A DNA stretch of 64,000 nucleotides from Paenibacillus lemnae (GTDB lineage: Bacteria > Bacillota > Bacilli > Paenibacillales > Paenibacillaceae). Location of the stretch: NCBI RefSeq assembly GCF_012933385.1, contig NZ_JABBPN010000018.1:1-64000 (forward strand). Reading direction: 5' to 3'. This document shows positions 1 through 8,428 of the stretch, piece by piece. The notes below the pieces were generated by a model, which was not told the origin of the DNA, searched no databases, and was given only the letters and a program-made list of their open reading frames with translations. The position numbers and the translations under genes are program-made. Every line of letters begins with the position of its first letter. Within the stretch, counting starts at the first letter, position 1.

Positions 1-14
1 CAAGCAAAATAGTA

Positions 15-59
15 GAGGCTGTCTCATAAGATCTTAGATCTTGTGAGGCAGCCTCTTTT
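15..59 (+). terminator. Long hairpin with T-run, member of a repeated hairpin family
   Basis: Two 19-nt arms (GAGGCTG...AAGATC and GATCTT...CAGCCTC) flank a 3-nt loop, with only G-U type mismatches, and are followed by TTTT. It probably terminates a gene left of the window. A diverged copy lies at 18791-18836. Confidence 0.65.
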
Positions 60-113
60 GCTGCCTAGGGGACGCTTGACCAAAATAGGGGCACCTCCGT
101 GAAGAGGGGAGGG

Positions 114-313
114 AAATAAGCTTGAAATTCAAGCTTATTTGGCTCAATTTTCCGGCTTGATTCCGTTTAAGACTGAATATCAGTCTTAAATTAGCTGAAT
201 CACTAGCTGCAGCGGCGAAATCGGAGTGAAGTACCAAAATAAGCGTGGAAAACAATCTTATTGCGTAAATTTCTTCTGTTTTTGTGAAAATAAGCGTGGA
301 AAACAGGCTTATT
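114..313. repeat. Four-hairpin dispersed element, copy 1
   Basis: Four short inverted repeats of the form AAG-nn-TGAAAA-nCA-nn-CTT lie at 114-140 (13-bp perfect arms), 166-190 (11-bp perfect arms), 238-262 and 289-313. Their starts are spaced 52, 71 and 51 nt apart. The same set with identical spacings occurs at 19217-19415, although the sequence between hairpins has drifted. No ORF is convincing here. Function unknown; it could be a non-autonomous mobile or RNA-forming repeat. Confidence 0.75.
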
Positions 314-660
314 AAGGATGTTATCCTTCTCACTGGGAAGAGTCCAGGCGGACACAAGAGCTTCAACAAAAAACTCGCCACCTCCGGTGCGGCAATATCT
401 TGGCCATCTGCGGTAATGATGGCGGCAATATCTAGTCACCTCCGGTACTAAAGATGGTAATATTTCATCACCTCAATGTGCCCCACGATCCACTTTATTG
501 CGTGCGAACATCATCCTTGTTCCTTACCCTACCAGCCGATGAGGTTGAAGGTTGAAGGTTGAAGGTGGAAGCAGCACTGCATGGAGCTGACCAAATAAGA
601 GGCCCAGGAGTGTAGGACGCAGCCAAGCAACCAAAACCACAATGGTACTGACGTCGTGTT
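314..660. other. Non-coding gap with a 7-bp microsatellite
   Basis: No credible gene is seen: ORFs here are short and lack family features. The only clear structure is a run of four GGTTGAA-type units at 543-570, the last one altered. Two GTCACCTCCGG-like or GCCACCTCCGG-like words occur near 380 and 436. Confidence 0.5.
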
Positions 661-676
661 TTTTTTTATTTTATTT

Positions 677-693
677 TTAGTACCAAGTACTAA
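677..693 (+). promoter_or_regulatory. FapR-type operator upstream of fabH
   Basis: The 17-bp sequence TTAGTACCAAGTACTAA is an almost perfect palindrome and fits the known FapR operator (TTAGTACC-N-N-N-TACTAA). It lies where the -35 region would be for the -10 box at 704-709, so FapR bound here would block the promoter. Derepression by malonyl-CoA is known for the family; its action here is inferred. Confidence 0.85.
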
Positions 694-700
694 AATGTGA

Positions 701-709
701 TGGTATAAT
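701..709 (+). promoter_or_regulatory. Extended -10 promoter for fabH
   Basis: TGGTATAAT is a consensus extended -10 (TGnTATAAT) 25 nt before the fabH start codon. No good -35 is visible; the FapR-type palindrome occupies that place. Confidence 0.7.
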
Positions 710-733
710 GAATGAAAACCCTCGGAGGTATCC

Positions 734-1717
734 ATGCTCATTAAATCCCTATCTAGAATCACAGCAATTGGAACATACGTGCCTGACAAGATCCTGACTA
801 ACAATGATCTGCAGAAACTGGTAGATACCAGTGATGAATGGATCTTGCAGCGTACAGGTATGCGGGAGCGCAGGATTGCCGAACCTGACCAATTTGCCTC
901 AGACCTCTCGCTAAAAGCGGTAGAGGATATGGTGCGGCGTTACGGTGTAACTGTGGAAGATGCGGATATGATCCTGGTTGCGACAAGTACCCCGGAATAT
1001 ATGTTTCCAAGTACCGCTGCTCGTCTGCAGCACAAATTGGGGATCAAACATACCGGTGCCCTTGATGTAAATGCAGCCTGCGCTGGATTCACGTATGCAA
1101 TTCAATTGGCTGATGGCTTGATTACGAGTGGGATGTACCGGAAAATCCTGGTAGTCGGTGCTGAAACGCTGTCAAAAATAACCGATTATACGGACCGGAC
1201 GACCTGTGTTTTGTTTGGCGATGGGGCGGGTGCGATTTTAATGGAGCGTAATATGGATCAACCCTCTTTCTTCGCTTCCATTACGGGTACCTTTGGGGAA
1301 GGCGGCATTAATCTTTATAAAACCGCGCTCGCCGGACACATGGACGGACAGGAATTAAAAAACGGCTCCATTGTACAAAATGGACGTGAAATATATAAGT
1401 GGGCTGTACGCAACGTGCCTGAGGGTATGAAGAGACTGATGGAGCAAGCCCATCTCACGGCAGAGGAAGTAGATTGGTTTGTTCCGCATAGTGCTAACCT
1501 GCGCATGATTGAGGCCATTTGTGAACGAGGCCCGATTCCGTTGGAACGAACCTTAACCAGTGTGGAATACCGCGGCAATACCTCGGCAGCATCAATACCC
1601 CTTGCGCTTCAATTAGGTATTGATGAGGGCAGACTTCAAGCTGGCCAGAATGTGCTTTTGTACGGGTTTGGCGGTGGAATGACGTATGCAGGTACGCTAT
1701 TGCGCTGGACTATCTAA
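734..1717 (+). CDS. fabH: Beta-ketoacyl-ACP synthase III (FabH)
   Basis: This 327-aa protein condenses acyl-CoA with malonyl-ACP to start fatty acid synthesis in the cytoplasm. The thiolase-fold triad is visible: Cys116 in the AACAG motif, His252 in VPHSAN and Asn282 in RGNTSAAS. Length matches the family. The ATG follows a GGAGGT ribosome site. It stands alone, away from a fab cluster, behind a FapR-type operator and before its own terminator. Firmicutes often have two FabH paralogues with different branched-chain primer preference; which one this is cannot be told from sequence alone. Confidence 0.93.
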   Translation: MLIKSLSRITAIGTYVPDKILTNNDLQKLVDTSDEWILQRTGMRERRIAEPDQFASDLSLKAVEDMVRRYGVTVEDADMILVATSTPEYMFPSTAARLQHKLGIKHTGALDVNAACAGFTYAIQLADGLITSGMYRKILVVGAETLSKITDYTDRTTCVLFGDGAGAILMERNMDQPSFFASITGTFGEGGINLYKTALAGHMDGQELKNGSIVQNGREIYKWAVRNVPEGMKRLMEQAHLTAEEVDWFVPHSANLRMIEAICERGPIPLERTLTSVEYRGNTSAASIPLALQLGIDEGRLQAGQNVLLYGFGGGMTYAGTLLRWTI

Positions 1718-1777
1718 AGCAAAAGCTCTCCACGAATCATCTTTATCTTTAACAAATTAAATGATAACTAATACCGA

Positions 1778-1811
1778 CCCACAGCAGATTCACACTGCTG
1801 TGGGTTTTGTT
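1778..1811 (+). terminator. Intrinsic terminator after fabH
   Basis: A perfect 10-bp stem (CCCACAGCAG / CTGCTGTGGG) with a 7-nt loop is followed by TTTTGTT. Confidence 0.9.
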
Positions 1812-1919
1812 GTATCGTAAAAATTTCCACCAACATTCGGAAGTTTACCTCCTCAACTTAAAATCGGTTTTTCGCTAGACTGAAGAAAGAAATAAAACGA
1901 TGTTGAAAGGGGTAGACAC

Positions 1920-3266
1920 ATGTACAGAAACAAGCGATGGACCGCCATGCTGCTCAGCATGATGATGGTTTTCACCGTGGCGCTTACGGGATGTGGAGGA
2001 GGAACTCCGGCAGCAGAAGAAACGCCGCCAAGCACTACCAAAGAAAATACATCTGAGGGTAACGAGGAAAAAGGCACTGACGAAAAAGTCGAGCTCAGCT
2101 TCTGGTCTTTAGGTACGACCAACTATGAAGATCTGGCGAAAGAGTATACGAAAGAGCACCCGAACATTACATTCAAATTTCAAAACACATCGGACCAAAC
2201 GGCACATCACAATAACTTGACGACAGCATTGTCAGCGAACTCCGGGGCGCCTGATATTTTCATGCTTGAGATCGCCTTCATTGAGCGCTTTATTAACGCC
2301 CAAGATAAATTCTACAATCTGTATGATCTGGGTGCTAAAGATATTGAAGGTGACTATCTCGACTGGAAATGGAAACAGGCGACATCCACAGACGGTACCT
2401 TCCAGCTGGGTCTGCCAACTGACGTTGCACCAACAGTCGTTTACTACCGGACCGATCTGGCTGAAGAAGCCGGACTGCCGACAGAGCCTCAGGAATTTAG
2501 TGCTGCCATTGATTCTTGGGATAAATTTGCTGAAGTAGGCAAGCAGTTCAAAGAGAAGACAGGAAAACCTTTTGCGGATCTGACTGATCTGGTGTACAAC
2601 GGACTGCGTGATCAGTCCGAAAATCAAATTTACTTCAATAAGGAAGATGCTTCATTTATCGGAGACACCAACCCGCAGGTGAAAAAAGCATATGACTTCA
2701 CCATTAAAGGCATTCAAGAAGGCTGGGTTGGTGATTGGACACTCTGGTCTCCGGAATGGAACAAAGCGATTAATGACGGAGGATTCGGGGTTCTGCTCGG
2801 ACCGGCTTGGATTGCAGGTACGATCCGCAATGCCAAAGATTCTGCAGGAAAATGGAAGATCGCTCAAATGCCTGAGGGCGCTGGAAACTGGGGAGGCTCA
2901 TTCCTGACACTGCCGAAAGAAGGAAAGCATTCGAAAGAAGCCTATGCCTTCATTTCCTGGCTGGTGAACAAAGACAATCAGCTTAAATCCTTCAAGGAAA
3001 GCGGATTATTCCCGTCCATTCCGTCCGTATATGATGATCCGGCGTTCAGTACGGTGCAGGATGAATTCTTCAGCGGTCAAGTCATCGCAGAAGCTTATGC
3101 TGAAGCTGCGAAAACTGTAAAACCGGTTTATTATGGACCACTGCATGACCAGACCGATACGATCATCAAGAACTCCCTCAAAAATGTGCTGGAGAAGAAA
3201 GCAGATCCGGCTAAAGAATGGGAAAGCGCAATTAAACAAATCAAGGCACTGGTGGATCGCAGTTAA
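1920..3266 (+). CDS. Sugar ABC transporter substrate-binding lipoprotein
   Basis: This 448-aa protein captures a carbohydrate outside the membrane and delivers it to the permeases encoded next. It has a lipoprotein signal with lipobox LTGC at about residues 22-25, then a Thr/Glu-rich linker and a family 1 solute-binding fold (ELSFWSLG near the mature start, DIFMLE, LGPAWIAGTIR). RBS AAAGGGG precedes the ATG. A hairpin between it and the permease genes may raise its mRNA level relative to theirs. No ATPase gene is nearby, so a shared MsmX-type ATPase is likely. The substrate is not evident. Confidence 0.9.
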   Translation: MYRNKRWTAMLLSMMMVFTVALTGCGGGTPAAEETPPSTTKENTSEGNEEKGTDEKVELSFWSLGTTNYEDLAKEYTKEHPNITFKFQNTSDQTAHHNNLTTALSANSGAPDIFMLEIAFIERFINAQDKFYNLYDLGAKDIEGDYLDWKWKQATSTDGTFQLGLPTDVAPTVVYYRTDLAEEAGLPTEPQEFSAAIDSWDKFAEVGKQFKEKTGKPFADLTDLVYNGLRDQSENQIYFNKEDASFIGDTNPQVKKAYDFTIKGIQEGWVGDWTLWSPEWNKAINDGGFGVLLGPAWIAGTIRNAKDSAGKWKIAQMPEGAGNWGGSFLTLPKEGKHSKEAYAFISWLVNKDNQLKSFKESGLFPSIPSVYDDPAFSTVQDEFFSGQVIAEAYAEAAKTVKPVYYGPLHDQTDTIIKNSLKNVLEKKADPAKEWESAIKQIKALVDRS

Positions 3267-3335
3267 ACAACGGGGTCCAATCCCGGTCAAATCCCGGAGG
3301 CCCATGTAACTTATATCATCACTATTATCACAATC

Positions 3336-3382
3336 ATCCGGTTGAGCCTGGAGAGAAAGCATCTCTTCAGGTCCGACCGGAT
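3336..3382 (+). promoter_or_regulatory. Intercistronic stem-loop between binding protein and permease genes
   Basis: Arms ATCCGGT and ACCGGAT with inner pairs AGCCTG-AGAGA / TCTCT-CAGGT form a long hairpin without a proper T-run. Such loops are known to stabilise the upstream message or cause partial termination; which applies here is inferred. Confidence 0.55.
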
Positions 3383-3407
3383 TTATCCTTGACACCGGAG
3401 GTGCATC

Positions 3408-4367
3408 ATGGCAGAACCTGCTGCTGCAGCAACCACATCGCCGAACATGGCGAAACGCAGCTTATTGTCTGAAAGAGGACGAAGCCGATTAACGGCGTAT
3501 TTGTTTATATCCCCGTTCTTTATCCTGTTTGCTATATTCGGATTGTATCCGATTTTATTTACGATTTATTTATCCTTCTACAAATGGGATGCGCTTGGAC
3601 CTATGAAATATGTAGGGTTCAGAAATTATGAATTGATTACAACGGACCCAACCTTCTGGATTTCATTCAGCAATACGCTGATCATGGGACTTATGGGTAC
3701 TTTACCGCAGGTGATCGTGGCGCTTTTCGTAGCGGTCATGTTGAATTCGGCCCTGAACAAGTACAAGAATATATTCCGCATTCTTTATTTCATGCCGAAC
3801 ATTACATCCATCGTAGCCGTTACCCTGGTGTTCAGCACCATGTTCGGCAACAATGGGATGATTAACTGGCTTCTGACAAGCACAGGACTTGATAGTGTTC
3901 CCTTCAATTCCGGCTGGTGGGGAGTGAAAATTGCGATTTCCACTATGGTGATGTGGCGCTGGATGGGGTACAATGCGATTATTTTCTTGTCCGGTCTGCA
4001 AAGTATTCCGACAGATATTTATGAAGCGTCACGCATCGACGGAGCTAACCGCAGACAACAGATGCTGTTTATTACACTGCCGCTGCTGCGTCCATTTATT
4101 CTTTTTGTCACACTGGTGTCAACGATCGGTGCTCTTCAGCTCTTTACGGAGCCTTATGTATTTCTAGGGCAGTCCGGCACAGGATCCACACGTCAAGAGG
4201 GAGTCACCATGGTCACTTACCTTTATAATGAAGCCTTCAAGAACGGATTCTTCGGTACGGCAGCTGCTACAGCAGTGCTGCTGTTGATTGCGACCATCCT
4301 GTTCTCTTTGCTGAATATGATCATCTCCAGCCGAATGGGCGGGGAATCAGGAGGGAAAAAAGCATGA
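3408..4367 (+). CDS. Carbohydrate ABC transporter permease (UgpA/LplB type)
   Basis: This 319-aa inner-membrane subunit has about six membrane segments. It carries the MalF-type cytoplasmic EAA loop around residues 205-225 (EASRIDGANRRQQMLFITLPLL), which contacts the ATPase. RBS GGAGGTG lies 6 nt before the ATG. Its stop overlaps the next permease start by 4 nt (ATGA). With the upstream lipoprotein and downstream permease it forms a CUT1 importer that lacks its own ATPase gene. The adjacent YesM/YesN-type regulators suggest induction by the transported sugar. Confidence 0.92.
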   Translation: MAEPAAAATTSPNMAKRSLLSERGRSRLTAYLFISPFFILFAIFGLYPILFTIYLSFYKWDALGPMKYVGFRNYELITTDPTFWISFSNTLIMGLMGTLPQVIVALFVAVMLNSALNKYKNIFRILYFMPNITSIVAVTLVFSTMFGNNGMINWLLTSTGLDSVPFNSGWWGVKIAISTMVMWRWMGYNAIIFLSGLQSIPTDIYEASRIDGANRRQQMLFITLPLLRPFILFVTLVSTIGALQLFTEPYVFLGQSGTGSTRQEGVTMVTYLYNEAFKNGFFGTAAATAVLLLIATILFSLLNMIISSRMGGESGGKKA

Positions 4368-5227
4368 GCACAGCCATCATGAGCAAAAGAAAACCGGATG
4401 AACCTGGCCTGATCTCGAGAGTGCTATTTTATCTGCTGCTCGGGTTTGGAGCGGTCCTGTCGGTGTTCCCGTTCTACTGGATGTTTGTTGTGGCGAGCAA
4501 CGACAAGACGGCCGCTTTCCAAATCCCGCCGCTTCTGATCCCCGGCACCGAGTTTTTTAATAACTTCTCTCGCGTGTTGGAGCGTACTGATTTTTTTAAG
4601 GCATTGATCAATTCCCTCATCGTTTCGACCACAGTTACCTTGTCCGTGGTATTCCTGTGCACGCTTGCAGGATATGCCTTTGCCAAATTTGAATTCCCTC
4701 TGAAAAAAACACTGTTCGTGTTTGTCATCGGAACCATGCTCGTACCAGCACAGCTTGGTGTGCTCCCGCTGTATGTCATCATGGCCAAGCTCCAGTGGAT
4801 CGACAGCTACAAAGCGCTTATCGTACCTGGAATGGTGAATGCCTTCGGCATCTTCTGGATGAGACAGTACATCTCCTCTGCCGTGCATTCTGAGTTAATT
4901 GAAGCAGGACGAATGGATGGCGGAGGGCATTTCCGGATTTTCTGGAATATCGCTATCCCTGTTGTGACACCTGCGATGGCCACGCTCGGCATTATCAATT
5001 TTATGAATGTGTGGAACGATTTCTTCTGGCCGCTGGTCGTCCTGAAGAACAGGGAGAACTATACGATCCAGATTGCCCTGCAGCAGCTGTTCACCAATAA
5101 AGACGGGCTGGACTATGGCATGATTATGTCCGCTACATTTGCTGCAACGCTGCCGCTGCTCATTGTATTCCTGCTGTTCAGCCGCTGGGTGATCTCAGGC
5201 TTGACATCCGGAGCTGTGAAAAGTTGA
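4364..5227 (+). CDS. Carbohydrate ABC transporter permease (UgpE/MalG type)
   Basis: This 287-aa second permease of the CUT1 importer has six predicted membrane segments and a MalG-like EAA loop (LIEAGRMDGGGHFRIFWNIAIP, about residues 178-199). The terminal segment ends in the usual RWVISGLTSGAVKS. Translation is probably coupled to the first permease through the ATGA overlap. The next gene, a sensor kinase, begins 86 nt later without a visible terminator, so transporter and regulators may share a transcript. Confidence 0.92.
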   Translation: MSTAIMSKRKPDEPGLISRVLFYLLLGFGAVLSVFPFYWMFVVASNDKTAAFQIPPLLIPGTEFFNNFSRVLERTDFFKALINSLIVSTTVTLSVVFLCTLAGYAFAKFEFPLKKTLFVFVIGTMLVPAQLGVLPLYVIMAKLQWIDSYKALIVPGMVNAFGIFWMRQYISSAVHSELIEAGRMDGGGHFRIFWNIAIPVVTPAMATLGIINFMNVWNDFFWPLVVLKNRENYTIQIALQQLFTNKDGLDYGMIMSATFAATLPLLIVFLLFSRWVISGLTSGAVKS

Positions 5228-5313
5228 TTTTTCAGAAAAAGATATGAGTCAGAAGGCAAGGAAGTAAACCATGCCATGAAGAATAATAGACATAGGAGAT
5301 AGGGGGAAAGAAT

Positions 5314-7047
5314 GTGAAACTCCGTCGAAAAATCCTGTTGGCTATTATTCTTCTTGTTTTTATTCCGGTGATCGCCATGGGCAGTGTATCCTATTACAGC
5401 TACTCTCATGTCATGGAGAAGAAGTCCAGTCACTTCTATTGGATTTCTCTGCAGGAGACAGATCGAAAACTGAAGTTCGCATTGAACGAGATTACGACGA
5501 TATCCAATTTGGCCATCAGCCAGCCGCAGCAGGCGGTTCAGCAAATGCTGAAGCAGCCGGAATTGGCCGTGACCTACAACCGCCGCCAGGAAATTAATAA
5601 TCTGATTAATCATCCGATGATTACATCCTTTGCCTTGTATACCCAAGAGAAGCTGTTGTATTCGGACAGTAATGCTTTTTCATATGAAGAGTTAAAGGAA
5701 CAAAGCTGGTATTCCCGTGTAGAGAAAGCGGAAGGACGTCCGGTTTGGGTAGGGCCAGGTGAGAACGGTTCGGCTTCTAGTGAAAGCGGTTCCCCCATGC
5801 TCATTCAATCACGTATCATCAAGGACTACTATTCACTTGAGGATATTGGCACACTGGTGATCTATGTCAAACCGGATCTGCTGGATCAGGTGTTCTGGGA
5901 AGCGGCCACGCTGAAGCAGGGAGATATTCTGCTGGTGAACCAGGATGGGAATGTTGTTTTTGACAAATCCGGAGAACATATTGGCGAGAAAACAAACTTT
6001 CCTTTTTTACAGGATAATTACAGCAACGGCAAAGGGTTTTATGTGGACAAATATCTGGAGAAACCATCGCTCATTACCTACCTGCCGTCTCATAACAAGG
6101 AGTGGTTTCTGGTCGCCATTACCGAGAGCAAGCTGATCGCATCTGAATCCGTATACATTCGAAATCTGGCTCTAATCCTGGGAGGGATTTCGCTGCTGTC
6201 TGCTTTTTTGTTTGACCGCTTTTTTGTACGCCGGATGGTGAAGAGCATCATTGGTGCCGTGAATGGCATGAAGAGGGTCAAGCACGGGATTTTTGTACCG
6301 ATTCCTGTCCAGGGCAAGGCGGATGACGAGACCGATCTGCTAATTGACGGCTTCAACCGGATGAGCACCCAGATTCAGGAGCTGCTGGAACAAATCCAGA
6401 CCGAACAAGCGAGGAAAAAAGAAGCAGAGCTTCAGGCGCTCGTGGCTCAGATCAATCCGCATTTTATTTACAATTCTCTGGAATCCATCAATTCCATGGC
6501 TGTTCTTCAAGGCAACAGGGATATCAGCAAAATGGTCATATCGCTAGGTAAGCTGCTGCGAATCAGTATCAGCGAAAATCAGGAGCTCATACCGCTCAGT
6601 ATGGAACTGGAGCATGTGCGGCATTACATGAACATCCAGAAATTTCGTTTTGAGGACCGGTTTGATTACGAAATCACCATTCCCGAATCACTCAAATTTT
6701 ACGTCACACAAAAGCTGATCGTGCAGCCGATTGTCGAGAATGCGCTGTATCACGCGATTGAGCCGATGGAAACCCCAGGCTTTATCTCCATTACAGTCCA
6801 TGATGCGGGGAATGATCTGCACATTGATGTGAGCGATAATGGACCCGGATTTCCTGCCGAGACCCTGATGCAGCTGTGGAAAGAAGAGCAGGGACCTGTG
6901 AAAAAGTACCGCGAGAACGGGGTGGGGCTTAAAAATGTTCACGAGCGGCTTGCCATCCGGTTTGGCGGATATTACGGCATCATGATCTGTTCAGCACCCG
7001 GTTATGGATCGACGATCCGAATCACCATACCCAAGGTGCAGCCATGA
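5314..7047 (+). CDS. Sensor histidine kinase, YesM/LytS type
   Basis: This 577-aa membrane kinase probably senses the sugar status outside the cell. Visible parts: TM1 (about 8-28), an extracellular Cache-like region (about 30-280), TM2 (about 285-305), HAMP, then a His_kinase domain with His383 in the NPHFIYN motif and an ATPase domain (VENALYHA, DNGPGF, GVGLKNVHERL). The start is GTG, because the alternative ATG at 5312 runs into an immediate stop; RBS AGGGGGAAAG supports it. It is followed by a solute-binding protein and an AraC-type regulator that probably act with it. Confidence 0.93.
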   Translation: MKLRRKILLAIILLVFIPVIAMGSVSYYSYSHVMEKKSSHFYWISLQETDRKLKFALNEITTISNLAISQPQQAVQQMLKQPELAVTYNRRQEINNLINHPMITSFALYTQEKLLYSDSNAFSYEELKEQSWYSRVEKAEGRPVWVGPGENGSASSESGSPMLIQSRIIKDYYSLEDIGTLVIYVKPDLLDQVFWEAATLKQGDILLVNQDGNVVFDKSGEHIGEKTNFPFLQDNYSNGKGFYVDKYLEKPSLITYLPSHNKEWFLVAITESKLIASESVYIRNLALILGGISLLSAFLFDRFFVRRMVKSIIGAVNGMKRVKHGIFVPIPVQGKADDETDLLIDGFNRMSTQIQELLEQIQTEQARKKEAELQALVAQINPHFIYNSLESINSMAVLQGNRDISKMVISLGKLLRISISENQELIPLSMELEHVRHYMNIQKFRFEDRFDYEITIPESLKFYVTQKLIVQPIVENALYHAIEPMETPGFISITVHDAGNDLHIDVSDNGPGFPAETLMQLWKEEQGPVKKYRENGVGLKNVHERLAIRFGGYYGIMICSAPGYGSTIRITIPKVQP

Positions 7048-7060
7048 AAGGAGACAAAGG

Positions 7061-8410
7061 ATGAAAGGCACAAGACGTTTTAAAGAATGGGGATGGATTG
7101 TGCTGTATGTGTGTCTGATGGCGGTTTCCGTAGGATGGGTGGCCTCACAGGACCGGGAGCCAATTGAAGAGGATCAGGAGGAGAAGATCACGCTGACCTT
7201 CCGGCATTTCTGGAACAAGGAGCATGACCGTCAGGTGCTTGAGATCGTGAGTGATGTGATTTCCAGATACCAGGCCGAGCATCCCAATATCAAAATCAAT
7301 TTCGAGGGTATGGATCAGACGATTCATCGTGAGCAGAAGCTGAAAAGCGAGATGGTTACCGGCAACCCTCCTGACATGTTTGTACTGTTCGGAGGTGCCG
7401 AAATCGAGCCTTATGTTAGATCCAACCGTTTGATGGATCTCTCGGATTTTATAGAAATGCAAGGACTGAAGGACCAATTCACGGATCTGCAGCTGTGGAC
7501 ATTTGATAACCGGATTTACGGCCTCCCAATGGAAGGGCATGCAGAGCCGCTTTATTATAACAAAGTGATTTTTGATCGGCTGGGGATGGCTCCGCCGGAA
7601 ACGCTGAAACAGCTGGATGATGTGATAGATACCTTGAAAACAAACGGAATCATTCCGTTCGCAGTGGGCAATGAGGACAGATGGCCTGCCGGTATTTTTG
7701 CGCATTATCTTATGGACCGGTATGCCGGGCCTTCCTTGATACAGCGTCTGGCCCAGGGAGATGACGATGTGAGGTTTCATAATACGCCGTATTTGGAAGC
7801 TTTCAAACATCTTCAGAAATGGATTGCCGGGGAGGCCTTCAGCCCTTCGTCAAACCAGCTGTCTACAGAAGATGCAATCAGCCTGTTTACGAAGGGTGAA
7901 GCGGCGATGTATCTGAACGGGAACTGGGATATCAATCTGTTTCAGAGTGAGAGCGATCCACATTTCCAGCAAAAAGTTGGGGTCATTCCATTCCCTTCAT
8001 TAAATGCTGGTGATGAGAAGTCGATGGCCGGTGGATATACAATTGGCATTGGTTTATCGTCCGAGCTGGAGAACAGTAAAAAAGAAGCAGCACTTGGATT
8101 AATGAAGGCTCTTTATACAAGGGAGGTTCAAGAACGAATTGTGTATGAGGGTCTGCGTATTCCCTCTATGAAAATTCCGTTTGACCCCGAGCGGACAGGA
8201 CCCGTTTTCGCTCAGGTCATTGAGCTTTTGGAACAGAGCCCGAACAGCTTTCTGCCGTATGACAATGTTCTATCGCCTGAGGTGAAAAAATCGTTTCTGG
8301 AAGTCATTGAGGATATGATCAGCGGAAAAACGGATGCTATGACTGCACTGCGGCAAATTCAGCAGTCTTCCGTCACCTACTGGGAATTGCGAAGAAATTC
8401 AGGGGGATAG
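7061..8410 (+). CDS. Membrane-anchored family 1 solute-binding protein within the two-component locus
   Basis: This 449-aa protein has an N-terminal membrane anchor (about residues 11-28) but no lipobox cysteine, so it is probably held by the uncleaved segment. The rest is a sugar-binding fold (LTFRHFW, NPPDMFVLFGG, KGEAAMYLNGNWDI, GGYTIGI). An in-frame start at 7004 lies inside the kinase gene; ATG 7061 has RBS AAAGGAG and is preferred. It sits between the sensor kinase and response regulator, separate from the transporter's own binding protein, so a sensory rather than transport role is likely. Its ligand is unknown. Confidence 0.85.
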   Translation: MKGTRRFKEWGWIVLYVCLMAVSVGWVASQDREPIEEDQEEKITLTFRHFWNKEHDRQVLEIVSDVISRYQAEHPNIKINFEGMDQTIHREQKLKSEMVTGNPPDMFVLFGGAEIEPYVRSNRLMDLSDFIEMQGLKDQFTDLQLWTFDNRIYGLPMEGHAEPLYYNKVIFDRLGMAPPETLKQLDDVIDTLKTNGIIPFAVGNEDRWPAGIFAHYLMDRYAGPSLIQRLAQGDDDVRFHNTPYLEAFKHLQKWIAGEAFSPSSNQLSTEDAISLFTKGEAAMYLNGNWDINLFQSESDPHFQQKVGVIPFPSLNAGDEKSMAGGYTIGIGLSSELENSKKEAALGLMKALYTREVQERIVYEGLRIPSMKIPFDPERTGPVFAQVIELLEQSPNSFLPYDNVLSPEVKKSFLEVIEDMISGKTDAMTALRQIQQSSVTYWELRRNSGG

Positions 8411-8428
8411 CGAAAGGAGGATACCGCT

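Noticed and set aside
1-60. Hairpin at 15-59 considered as an insertion-sequence end
   Set aside because: No transposase or target duplication is visible and the stem plus T-run reads as a terminator; the repeated copy at 18791 keeps the question partly open.
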